This document shows positions 1 through 7,408 of a DNA stretch of 7,408 bases, one piece after another. The DNA is from Polynucleobacter sp. (GTDB lineage Bacteria; Pseudomonadota; Gammaproteobacteria; Burkholderiales; Burkholderiaceae). The notes under the pieces are model-generated. The model was not told where the DNA came from and did no database searches. It was given only the letters and a program-made list of their open reading frames with translations. Location: the NCBI GenBank assembly GCA_020059445.1, contig JAGVCB010000199.1:1-7408 (forward strand), in the 5' to 3' direction. Every line of letters begins with the position of its first letter. Position 1 is the stretch's first letter. The position numbers and the translations under genes are program-made.

Positions 1-675
1 ATATCCACCTGCACCATCCCCGCTTTCCTTTAAATCAACTTCTAAAAATTTAGCACCCATTGATTCAACTTGCTCTTTTGCTGCTGCACGAACATCAAAT
101 GCTGATACAATAGCACCTAAATTTTTTGCAGATTGAATTGCAGCTAAACCAGCAACACCAGCACCAAGAATCAATACACGAGCAGCTTTCACTGTACCGG
201 CCGCTGTCATTAACATCGGCATGAAGCGTTGATATTCATTCGCAGCAACCATCACAGCTTTATAACCAGCAATGTTGGCTTGTGATGACAAAACGTCCAA
301 GCTTTGAGCTCTGGTCGTTCTTGGAGCAGCTTCAAGCGCAAAGGCAGTGATGCCTTTGGCAGCCATGGCCGCATTGTTAGCATTATCAAATGGATCAAGC
401 ATGCCCAATAAGACAGCGTTTGATTTCATTTGAGCTAATTCATTGGCATCTGGTGCTCTGACTTTCAGCACAATATCTGCACCTAATGCATCGGCAGCAG
501 AACCGATGCTTGCACCAACTGCTTCATAAGCAGAATCAGGCTGGCTACTTGCGATGCCAGCATTGTTTTGTACTATAACTGTGTGACCAAGACCAATGAA
601 TTTCTTCACTGTTTCAGGTGTAGCAGCAACGCGCGTTTCATTCGCCCGCGTTTCTAAGGGCACGCCAATGCGCAT
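1..675 (-). CDS. pntAA: NAD(P) transhydrogenase subunit alpha, N-terminal part (truncated by window edge)
   Basis: This is the dI component of proton-translocating nicotinamide nucleotide transhydrogenase. It binds NAD(H) on the cytoplasmic side and exchanges hydride with NADP(H) bound by PntB, coupled to proton flow through the membrane. I read 225 codons without a stop; the gene runs off the window at base 1. The protein begins MRIGVPLETRANETRVAATP, typical of PntA. The RTTRAQSLD segment (residues 119-127) carries the Arg, Gln and Asp of the family's RQD loop, followed by SSQANIAGYKAV. The glycine-rich nucleotide fold GAGVAG is at 171-176. The ATG is preceded by a good Shine-Dalgarno AGGGAG (682-687, minus strand) six bases away, which fixes the start. 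Alanine dehydrogenase is a homologue, but the N-terminus and RAQSLD segment favour PntA. Whether alpha is one chain or split into PntAA and PntAB cannot be seen here. The gene is divergent from mnmA. Confidence 0.93.
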   Translation of the reverse strand, partial: MRIGVPLETRANETRVAATPETVKKFIGLGHTVIVQNNAGIASSQPDSAYEAVGASIGSAADALGADIVLKVRAPDANELAQMKSNAVLLGMLDPFDNANNAAMAAKGITAFALEAAPRTTRAQSLDVLSSQANIAGYKAVMVAANEYQRFMPMLMTAAGTVKAARVLILGAGVAGLAAIQSAKNLGAIVSAFDVRAAAKEQVESMGAKFLEVDLKESGDGAGGY

Positions 676-816
676 GGGATTCTCCCTATTATTGTAAAAA
701 GTTTAAGATTACCCTAATTTTCGGGGTTTTCTGATTAAATTGACCCATCATTTTATGTTTTTTTGGTCATTTAGTGTTTTATCCTAACTTATGAGTAACT
801 TATTTTGACAGTACCT

Positions 817-1941
817 ATGACCATCCCTACGTTTGACACAGGCTTTTTAGAAGCAGCACCAGTTTTGCCGCCCGCCACGGTTGTGATCGGGATGTCTGGA
901 GGGGTTGACTCATCAGTGGCTGCTTGGATTTTGAAGCAGCAGGGTTATCAAGTGGTTGGTTTGTTCATGAAGAATTGGGAAGATGATGACAACAGTGAAT
1001 TTTGTTCATCACGCCAGGATTGGTTAGATGTTGTTTCGGTGGCCGATTTAATTGGAATTGATGTGGAGGCTGTTAACTTTGCAGCTGAGTACAAAGACCG
1101 TGTATTTGCAGAATTTTTAAAAGAGTACTCAGCAGGTAGAACACCTAATCCAGATGTTCTGTGCAACGCTGAAATTAAATTCAAGGCTTTCTTGGATCAC
1201 GCCATCAGTTTGGGGGCGCAAGCGATTGCAACTGGGCATTACGCAAAAACAGCAAGATGTGATGATGGCGTTCATTTGTTGAAAGCCATTGATGACACCA
1301 AAGATCAAAGTTATTTTTTATATCGTTTGACCCAGCAACAACTGAGCCATGTGATTTTTCCATTGGGTGGCATCAGAAAATCCATGGTCAGAGAAATTGC
1401 AGAAATGATTGGGTTACCCAATGCCAAGAAAAAAGACTCAACAGGCATTTGTTTTATTGGTGAGCGACCTTTCAGAGATTTCTTGAATCGCTATTTGCCC
1501 AATAAACCAGGTCCAATCAAAACAGAAGACGGCAAGGTGATTGGCGAGCACATTGGTTTGGCCTTTTATACCCTGGGTCAAAGAAAAGGCATTGGCATGG
1601 GGGGTAGCAAAGATGGTAGTGGCGATCCATGGTTCGTGGCTAAGAAAGACATGGCAAGCAATTCTCTTTATATCGTTCAGGGTCATGATCACCCATGGTT
1701 ATTAAACAAGGTGTTGCAAACATCTCAAATCAGTTGGACATTTGAAGGTTTGCCTGAACAAAAAAACTACAGTGCAAAAACAAGATACAGACAATCAGAT
1801 GCGCCTTGCCAATTAAAGCAGGTCGCTGCAGATAGTTTTACGCTTGAGTTTGATGAAGCCCAATGGGCTGTAACGCCTGGCCAGTCAGCAGTTCTTTACG
1901 ATGGTGAGCGTTGCTTGGGCGGTGGCATTATCACCGGTTAA
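817..1941 (+). CDS. mnmA: tRNA-specific 2-thiouridylase MnmA
   Basis: MnmA adenylates U34 of tRNA-Lys, tRNA-Glu and tRNA-Gln and transfers sulfur from the Tus/IscS relay to make 2-thiouridine at the wobble position. Numbered from the ATG at 817 (374 aa), the ATP-binding PP-loop GMSGGVDSS is at 25-33, the nucleophile Cys116 lies in [11 protein letters not shown], and the second catalytic Cys212 lies in [18 protein letters not shown] (137-142), the [11 protein letters not shown] segment and the C-terminal [20 protein letters not shown] are also family signatures. The length is close to E. coli MnmA (368 aa), with about 15 extra N-terminal residues before the PP-loop. The start is uncertain: an in-frame TTG at 805 would add four residues, and neither start has a visible Shine-Dalgarno. 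A GTG nearer the PP-loop is also possible. The gene converges with the glutathione transferase, with 11 bp between stop codons and no obvious terminator. Confidence 0.96.
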   Translation: MTIPTFDTGFLEAAPVLPPATVVIGMSGGVDSSVAAWILKQQGYQVVGLFMKNWEDDDNSEFCSSRQDWLDVVSVADLIGIDVEAVNFAAEYKDRVFAEFLKEYSAGRTPNPDVLCNAEIKFKAFLDHAISLGAQAIATGHYAKTARCDDGVHLLKAIDDTKDQSYFLYRLTQQQLSHVIFPLGGIRKSMVREIAEMIGLPNAKKKDSTGICFIGERPFRDFLNRYLPNKPGPIKTEDGKVIGEHIGLAFYTLGQRKGIGMGGSKDGSGDPWFVAKKDMASNSLYIVQGHDHPWLLNKVLQTSQISWTFEGLPEQKNYSAKTRYRQSDAPCQLKQVAADSFTLEFDEAQWAVTPGQSAVLYDGERCLGGGIITG

Positions 1942-1952
1942 AGCAAGCTCAC

Positions 1953-2561
1953 TTATTGTGGTGGTGCAGTGTTGGCAAAGGAGGGGCGTGACATCAACTT
2001 TTCATAAAGTCGATTCAGGTTTGGATATGACGCTTGCCATTGAATATTTGGAAATCTAAAAATCAAATAATCTAAAGCGCCGACCGAAATATCGGCCAAG
2101 CTCATTTGATTGCCAAAGCACCATTCAGACTCTCCAAGACCGTTAGACATGGCTTTGAGTGAAACATCGATTTTATGAAGTTGACGATCTATCCAGGCTT
2201 GGCTCTTTTGTTCGTCTGGTCTCCATGTTGCCTCTAGTCTTGCGAGAACTGATGCATCCAGAATACCGTCTGCCAGTGCTTCCCAAGTTTTAACCGCTGC
2301 TTTTTCTTTGCCAGAAGATGGAATGAGTTTGTTCACAGGGCTTAAAGTGTCAGCGTATTCAACAATCACACGCGAGTCAAACATGGCCCCGCCATCATCC
2401 ATGACCAAGCAAGGAACTTTTCCAAGGGGGTTGGATTCCATGATCTTGGTGTCTTGGCTCCACACATTCTCTTGAATAAGTGGAACTTCAATTTTCTTTT
2501 CGGCAAAAACAATTCTTGCTTTGCGAACGTAAGGGCTGGTAAGTGATCCAATTAATTTCAT
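1953..2561 (-). CDS. YibF-like glutathione S-transferase
   Basis: This is a 202-residue cytosolic glutathione S-transferase-fold protein, the same length as E. coli YibF and with the same opening (MKLIGSLTSPYVRKAR). The N-terminal thioredoxin-like domain (about 1-75) has the likely glutathione-activating Ser9 in TSPYVRK, the cis-proline motif NPLGKVP (44-50, Pro50), and the gamma-glutamyl-binding Asp62-Ser63 in FDSRVIVEY. The C-terminal all-helical domain (about 88-195) has EALADGILDA and the N-capping-box-like SLADISVGALDYL (154-166). Its natural substrate is unknown; YibF-type members have no settled function, so no gene symbol is given. The start is well supported by alignment with the YibF N-terminus, yet there is no Shine-Dalgarno. 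A consensus-like -10 box ends seven bases before the ATG, so the message may be leaderless. The gene is divergent from purB and convergent with mnmA. Confidence 0.92.
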   Translation of the reverse strand: MKLIGSLTSPYVRKARIVFAEKKIEVPLIQENVWSQDTKIMESNPLGKVPCLVMDDGGAMFDSRVIVEYADTLSPVNKLIPSSGKEKAAVKTWEALADGILDASVLARLEATWRPDEQKSQAWIDRQLHKIDVSLKAMSNGLGESEWCFGNQMSLADISVGALDYLIFRFPNIQWQASYPNLNRLYEKLMSRPSFANTAPPQ

Positions 2562-2567
2562 GGCATA

Positions 2568-2573
2568 AGTATA
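2568..2573 (-). promoter_or_regulatory. candidate -10 box of the glutathione transferase gene
   Basis: On the minus strand the hexamer TATACT (five of six matches to TATAAT) lies with exactly seven bases between it and the A of the ATG at 2561 counted inclusively, so transcription would begin at or next to the start codon. No convincing -35 hexamer is visible 16-19 bases upstream. Functional assignment is inferred from position and consensus only. Confidence 0.4.
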
Positions 2574-2602
2574 GCTATTTAGGTTTATCCCTTCAGAAGG
2601 AC

Positions 2603-2608
2603 TAAAAT
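2603..2608 (+). promoter_or_regulatory. candidate -10 box for purB
   Basis: TAAAAT matches the sigma-70 -10 consensus at five of six positions and would start transcription near 2615, about 25 bases before the purB GTG and upstream of its Shine-Dalgarno. The -35 region is weak: TTTAGG at 2578-2583 gives a 19-base spacer. A short near-palindrome, CCTTCAGAAGG (2590-2600), sits between the two elements. Confidence 0.25.
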
Positions 2609-2630
2609 CACGTTTTCGATGCTTTTTTAG

Positions 2631-4018
<1,388 letters not shown>

Positions 4019-4019
<1 letters not shown>

Positions 4020-5359
4020 TGACGCCGAATGGTCAGGTCCCAATGAAAATCAGTCATCGATTGATGATGGGGCTTTACCAATTATTTTGGTATTTTGTCT
4101 TGCCATTGGCCCTTGGCCGCCTGCTTTGGAAGGGTAGGCGGCAACAAGGCTACCGAGAGCACATCAATGAGCGCCTAGGCATGTCTTGGCCTATCAGCGG
4201 AGCAGTCCCACGTATTTGGGTGCACGCGGTATCTGTGGGCGAAACGAGGGCTGCTGCACCGTTGATCGATGCCTTGATTCAAAGTGGTGAAAAGATCTTA
4301 TTGACCCATATGACGCCTACGGGAAGAGATACTGGGCGCCAGTTATTTGCAAACCACATTGCTTCCGGTCAATTGGTACAAAGTTATCTTCCTTATGACA
4401 TCCATTGGGCTGTGAACTCGTTTTACCAATACTTTTCAATTAAGGTTGGGTTGATCATGGAGACCGAGGTTTGGCCCAGTCTGATTTTGTCTGCCCGCCA
4501 AAAATCTTTGCCTGTCATCCTCATCAATGCCAGATTGTCGGAACGCAGTGCTCGTCGTGTCAGTCGGTTTTCAAATTTTTCTCAATTGATTTATCAGTCT
4601 TTCACCAAAATATTGGCTCAAACAAATTTAGATGCCAGGCGCTATAACTCCCTGGGTTTAAGTAATGTGTTGGTGACTGGTAATTTGAAATTTGATGTCA
4701 TGCCCAACCTTGAACAGATTGAGCATGCTTTAGCCCTTAAGAAAGAACTGAATCATCAAGTTCAAATTGTCTGTGCTGCTAGCACCAGAGACGGTGAAGA
4801 ATCATTGATCATTGAGGCATGGCAAACGTTTCTTAAGACCAAAGAAAATCCGAGTGATTTTTGCTTATTCATTGTGCCAAGACATCCGCAGCGATTTGAT
4901 GATGTTTTTGCTCAAATACAGATAAGCTTCCCAAAAGTCTTTCGTCGATCAAGCCTCAGTGATCACGAGTTTGCCGACGCCATTAATCAAGGTGGTTTGA
5001 TACTGGGTGACTCGATGGGTGAAATGAGTTTTTATTACGCTTTGTCTGACATCGTGATTATGGGCGGCAGTTTGTTGCCTTTGGGCGGTCAAAATTTCAT
5101 TGAAGCATGCGCATTGGGTCGACCAATTATTCTGGGTGAGCACACATTTAATTTTCAACAGGCCAGCGCAGATGTGATTGATGCTAGGGCCGCCATCCGA
5201 ATTTCTGATGTTACTGATTTGGTGAGGGCGGTGGATTTATTGCTGACCAATCATCAAGTCAAGGAAGACATGAGTACCAATGCTCTTGATTTTGCCAATC
5301 AACACTCGGGTGCCACAAAAAAGATTTTCGCGGTTATTCGGCAAACCCTTCAAGCTTGA
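4019..5359 (+). CDS. waaA: 3-deoxy-D-manno-octulosonic acid (Kdo) transferase
   Basis: WaaA (KdtA), a GT-B fold glycosyltransferase of family GT30, moves Kdo from CMP-Kdo to lipid IVA on the inner face of the cytoplasmic membrane, building the inner core of lipopolysaccharide. A hydrophobic N-terminal anchor spans about residues 18-36, followed by basic residues. The conserved ERLG (51-54) holds the expected catalytic Glu51. HAVSVGE (69-75), THMTPTGRDTG (96-106), YLPYD (123-127) and METEVWPSLI (147-156) mark the N-terminal domain. VTGNLKFD (219-226), VPRHPQRF (286-293), GDSMGEM (330-336) and GGSLLPLGGQNFIEA (349-363) mark the CMP-Kdo-binding C-terminal domain. Number of Kdo residues added cannot be judged. 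The start is ambiguous: ATG 4019 overlaps the purB stop but has no Shine-Dalgarno, while ATG 4043 has an AGG five bases upstream and gives a length nearer the family norm. Confidence 0.95.
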
Positions 5360-5447
5360 TTCGGTTCATTCCAATTAACAATTAATAAAACCCGCCGGTT
5401 CTGGAGCCCCTGGTATCAGGAGATCAAATCCCTATTGTTTATAAGGA

Positions 5448-5478
5448 TTAATGGTTATTCTCATTGTTTCTATAGAAT
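5448..5478 (+). promoter_or_regulatory. weak candidate promoter for the riboswitch-terC transcript
   Basis: TAGAAT (5473-5478) matches the -10 consensus at five of six positions and overlaps TATAGA (5471-5476). TTAATG at 5448-5453 is a poor -35 with a 17-base spacer to TATAGA. Initiation near 5485 would place the 5' end just before the aptamer's first stem. The assignment rests mainly on position. A further candidate, TATTCT (5456-5461), would start the RNA earlier. Confidence 0.3.
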
Positions 5479-5487
5479 CCCCCAAAC

Positions 5488-5589
5488 ATCTGGGGAGTAG
5501 CCAGCTCATCTTTATGAGTCTTATGTATCGTCAATACGGCATTTATCTGCCCGGTACATGAGGGGAATAGGTCCTTGGCAAGACCAAAT
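5488..5589 (+). ncRNA. yybP-ykoY manganese riboswitch (aptamer)
   Basis: This cis-acting RNA senses Mn2+ and normally turns on genes for metal export. Both family hallmarks are present: GGGGAGTAG (5492-5500) on the 5' side of loop 1 and GGCAAGACC (5577-5585) on its 3' side, plus the loop 3 sequence CGTCAATACG (5529-5538). By eye I fold P1 as 5488-5493 with 5584-5589 (one C-A mismatch), the inner part of P1 as GCC 5500-5502 with GGC 5577-5579, P2 as 5504-5509 with 5514-5519, P3 as 5522-5527 with 5555-5560 topped by GGCA/TGCC (5538-5541, 5548-5551), and an extra P4 as AGGGG 5561-5565 with TCCTT 5572-5576. The gene downstream is of the TerC/YjbE type commonly found behind this riboswitch (Rfam RF00080). 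No terminator lies between aptamer and start codon, so control is probably translational. Confidence 0.93.
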
Positions 5590-5595
5590 ACTATT

Positions 5596-5602
5596 AAAAG
5601 GA
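5596..5602 (+). promoter_or_regulatory. terC ribosome binding site, likely the riboswitch output
   Basis: AAAAGGA lies six bases before the ATG at 5609 and decides that start over the in-frame ATG at 5558, which lies inside the aptamer. Its AAGGA (5598-5602) is exactly complementary to TCCTT at 5572-5576 in the aptamer, so it could be masked in the metal-free RNA. The binding-site role is strong; the masking is a hypothesis. Confidence 0.8.
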
Positions 5603-5608
5603 AACACT

Positions 5609-6295
5609 ATGGATTTCATGTCCATTGATGCTATTTGGGCTATCTTGGCGATTATTCTCATCGACCTAGTACTAGCAGGTGACAACGCTTTGGTGATTGG
5701 TATGGCAGCCAATAGATTGCCTCCACATCTGCGTAAAAAAGCAATTTTCTGGGGTACTTTTGGTGCTATCGCTGTTCGTTTTGTTTCAGTCGCGATCATC
5801 ACATATTTGATGTTGATACCAGGTTTGCGTTTGGTGGGTGGTATTGCGCTCGTTTGGATTGGTTGGAAGCTGGCTTTCCAAGACGATAACCATGAAATCA
5901 AAGCAGCTGATACCTTTGGTGCAGCGATTACAACCATCGTGATTGCTGATGCTGTTATGGGCATAGATAACGCTTTAGGTATCGCAGCAGCAGCTAACGG
6001 TAATTGGACTTTCATCATCCTAGGTCTGTTGATCAGTATCCCAGTGGTTATTTTTGGTTCAAGCATGGTGACCAAGATATTGGATCGTTGGCCTAATGCT
6101 GTATTTATTGGCGGCTTTGTTTTATTTGCTGTAGCTATTCAAATGGTTTTGAAAGAAATCTTATTCATTGATGCGCTGGCGGACGTGAATCCATGGATCC
6201 TCAAGATATCTCCATGGATCTTTGCTGTTGCAGTGACAGCTCTTCAGTTCAGTCTTTCTAAGAGAGCCAATAAAACTGAAGCGGTAACCATTTAA
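5609..6295 (+). CDS. TerC/YjbE-family integral membrane protein, probable manganese exporter
   Basis: This is a 228-residue inner-membrane protein with about seven hydrophobic segments (roughly 8-28, 47-69, 73-90, 104-127, 133-151, 164-181 and 197-216). Two related acidic motifs, DLVLAGDNALVIGMAA (19-34) and DAVMGIDNALGIAAAA (114-129), share the spacing Asp-x5-Asp-Asn-Ala-Leu and form the internal repeat typical of TerC proteins; their Asp residues are the likely metal ligands. A soluble loop with acidic and histidine residues (91-101) separates the halves. Members of the YjbE subfamily are often controlled by the yybP-ykoY riboswitch, as seen immediately upstream here, and TerC relatives in Bacillus export Mn2+. 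Manganese export is therefore inferred from family and regulation. Tellurite resistance, the historical TerC label, has no support here. The start at 5609 is chosen for its Shine-Dalgarno. The gene ends before a strong terminator. Confidence 0.92.
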   Translation: MDFMSIDAIWAILAIILIDLVLAGDNALVIGMAANRLPPHLRKKAIFWGTFGAIAVRFVSVAIITYLMLIPGLRLVGGIALVWIGWKLAFQDDNHEIKAADTFGAAITTIVIADAVMGIDNALGIAAAANGNWTFIILGLLISIPVVIFGSSMVTKILDRWPNAVFIGGFVLFAVAIQMVLKEILFIDALADVNPWILKISPWIFAVAVTALQFSLSKRANKTEAVTI

Positions 6296-6341
6296 ATAAG
6301 AAATTAAATATTAGTTGTAGATTAAATTTACTGAGGAAGAC

Positions 6342-6374
6342 AATAAAAAAGCGGGCAAAGCCCGCTTTTTTATT
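6342..6374. terminator. bidirectional rho-independent terminator between terC and secF
   Basis: A perfect 15-bp inverted repeat flanks the AAA loop at 6357-6359. The GC core GCGGGC/GCCCGC (6351-6356, 6360-6365) is bordered by six A on one side and six T on the other. Either strand thus gives a GC hairpin followed by a U tract, serving both the terC message from the left and the secD-secF message from the right. Confidence 0.92.
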
Positions 6375-6398
6375 TAGGAATAATTTAAATATCAGTAT

Positions 6399-7376
6399 TT
6401 AAACTTGAGCACCAAAGTTAGGGTCATCAGATTTTGTAGCAGCTGCACCGGCTTTGGTTTCAGCAGAAACCAAGTCTTCACGTTTGATACCAAACCACAT
6501 AGCCAATGCTGCAGCAACGAACACTGAAGAGTAGATGCCGAATAAGATGCCGATGGTCAGAGCCAAAGAGAAGTAGTACAGTGTTGGACCGCCGAAAAGC
6601 AACATCGCTAAAACCATCATCTGTGTGCTGCCGTGGGTGATGATCGTTCTACTGGTGGTGCTGGTGATGGCATTATCAATCACCGCAGACACTTCCATTT
6701 TTCTGAATTTACGGAAGTTCTCTCTGATACGGTCAAAAATAACCACAGATTCGTTCACTGAGTACCCAAGAACAGCCAGAACAGCAGCCAAAACTGATAG
6801 AGAGAATTCCCATTGGAACAAAGCGAAGAATCCCAAAATGATCACAACGTCATGCAAGTTAGCCAAAATACCGGCCAATGCAAACTTCCATTCGAAGCGA
6901 ATAGACAGGTAAATCACAATACCCAAAATAACAAATAGCAGGGCTAATAAGCCATCGGTTGCTAATTCCTTCCCGACTTGAGGACCTACGAATTCAACAC
7001 GTTTCAAAGTAACGTCCGCGTTTGATGCTTTGAGTGTCTCGAGCACCTGATTGCTTTGCTGTGAAGATGAAACAGCTTTACCTTCAGCATTTCTTTGAAG
7101 TGGTAAGCGAATCAACACATCTTTTGAGCTACCGAAGTTTTGAACTTGAATGTCTTGGTAGCCCAGTTTGCTCAGGTCTGCTCTGATGGTGTTCAAAGGA
7201 GCGGTTTGTTGATAGCTGATTTCCATGACTGTGCCACCTGTGAACTCAACAGATAGATGCAAGCCCTTGGTGACCAAGAAAAAGACGGCGGCTATAAAAG
7301 TGATCGCTGAAATCGCATTTAGCACCAAAGCATGGCGCATAAAGGGAATGTCACGACGGATACGAAAAAATTCCAT
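6399..7376 (-). CDS. secF: protein translocase subunit SecF
   Basis: SecF forms a complex with SecD that uses the proton gradient to pull proteins through SecYEG on the periplasmic side. The 325-residue protein has a first membrane segment at about 16-36, then a periplasmic domain starting with VEFTGGT (43-49) and ending with EFVGPQVGKEL (128-138), then five more membrane segments (about 141-160, 167-187, 190-212, 250-268 and 271-294), the expected six in all. The conserved RND-like helix GYSVNESVVIFDRIRENFR (204-222) and the SRTIITHGST segment (242-251) contain the charged and polar residues associated with proton flow. The ATG at 7376 has a Shine-Dalgarno AAAAGGA nine bases upstream. It starts 14 bases after the apparent secD stop, consistent with a secD-secF operon. 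The C-terminal tail (about 298-325) is hydrophilic and alanine-rich, with no recognised domain. Confidence 0.96.
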   Translation of the reverse strand: MEFFRIRRDIPFMRHALVLNAISAITFIAAVFFLVTKGLHLSVEFTGGTVMEISYQQTAPLNTIRADLSKLGYQDIQVQNFGSSKDVLIRLPLQRNAEGKAVSSSQQSNQVLETLKASNADVTLKRVEFVGPQVGKELATDGLLALLFVILGIVIYLSIRFEWKFALAGILANLHDVVIILGFFALFQWEFSLSVLAAVLAVLGYSVNESVVIFDRIRENFRKFRKMEVSAVIDNAITSTTSRTIITHGSTQMMVLAMLLFGGPTLYYFSLALTIGILFGIYSSVFVAAALAMWFGIKREDLVSAETKAGAAATKSDDPNFGAQV

Positions 7377-7390
7377 GTTATTAATTCCTT

Positions 7391-7408
7391 TTATTCAGTT
7401 GGGCGCCA
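7391..7408 (-). CDS. secD: C-terminal end of secD (truncated by window edge)
   Basis: Read on the minus strand, the last 18 bases give Trp-Arg-Pro-Thr-Glu followed by TAA, 14 bases before the secF start. SecD proteins of related bacteria often finish with an Ile-Trp-Arg-Pro-like tail, and secD normally precedes secF. The identification rests on five residues and gene order, so it is tentative. Confidence 0.6.
   Translation of the reverse strand, partial: WRPTE

Noticed and set aside
691..696. TACAAT on the minus strand as a -10 box for pntAA
   Set aside because: Transcription would start near 684, inside the gene's Shine-Dalgarno at 682-687, and there is no -35 hexamer at proper spacing. 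It is probably an AT-rich coincidence.
741..769. TGACC (741-745) and GGTCA (765-769) inverted repeat between pntAA and mnmA
   Set aside because: Only five pairs around a 19-base AT-rich spacer; expected by chance and not tied to a recognisable promoter or terminator.
5389..5418. AACC-CGCC-GGTT and CCTG-GTAT-CAGG hairpins after waaA as a terminator
   Set aside because: Both stems are only four base pairs and neither is followed by a T tract, so a rho-independent terminator is not supported; waaA may read through into the riboswitch region.
5558..5608. In-frame upstream ATG that would add 17 residues to TerC
   Set aside because: The ATG lies inside aptamer stem P3, has no ribosome site, and the added residues simply translate conserved riboswitch sequence. 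The ATG at 5609 has a clear Shine-Dalgarno and a family-like N-terminus.
5521..6075. Long open frame (184 codons) on the minus strand opposite terC and the riboswitch
   Set aside because: It overlaps a well-supported gene and a structured RNA, has a low-complexity composition rich in Ile, Ala, Pro and Lys, no recognisable domain and no ribosome site. It is an antisense shadow of the terC coding frame.
6191..6220. Direct repeat CCATGGATC near the terC 3' end
   Set aside because: The two copies encode Pro-Trp-Ile in neighbouring helix regions with the same codons. Nine bases repeated twice in coding sequence is not evidence of an element.

Overview
The window looks like ordinary chromosomal housekeeping DNA from a Gram-negative proteobacterium. 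A Kdo transferase (waaA) implies lipopolysaccharide. The split SecD/SecF pair, an E. coli-type PurB, a long-form MnmA and a YibF-like glutathione transferase all fit Beta- or Gammaproteobacteria. My best guess is a relatively AT-rich member of the Burkholderiales, perhaps Polynucleobacter-like. That placement is inferred from recalled gene-family resemblance and base composition by eye, not from any search.

Layout from left to right. Bases 1-675 (minus) are the 5' part of pntAA, the NAD(H)-binding alpha subunit of proton-translocating transhydrogenase, cut by the window edge. It diverges from mnmA (about 817-1941, plus), the tRNA 2-thiouridylase. mnmA converges with only 11 bp of spacing on a YibF-like glutathione S-transferase (1953-2561, minus). 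A compact 78-bp divergent region separates the transferase from purB (2640-4019, plus), adenylosuccinate lyase. The purB stop codon overlaps the first possible start of waaA (4019-5359, plus), so the two are probably co-transcribed.

After waaA comes a 249-bp gap whose second half is a clear yybP-ykoY manganese riboswitch aptamer (about 5488-5589). It stands directly before a YjbE/TerC-family membrane protein (5609-6295, plus), a likely manganese exporter. A fully symmetric rho-independent terminator (6342-6374) lies between terC and the convergent secF (6399-7376, minus). The last 18 bases encode, on the minus strand, what looks like the C-terminal tail of secD, consistent with a secD-secF operon.

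The genes cover unrelated core functions: redox balance, tRNA thiolation, purine synthesis, lipid A-Kdo assembly, metal homeostasis and protein export. I see no mobile element, CRISPR array, phage gene, tRNA, rRNA or defence system, and no wholly new system. The most interesting part is the riboswitch-terC unit. Its sequence suggests a specific translational switch: the same UCCUU segment can pair either inside the aptamer or with the terC Shine-Dalgarno sequence.
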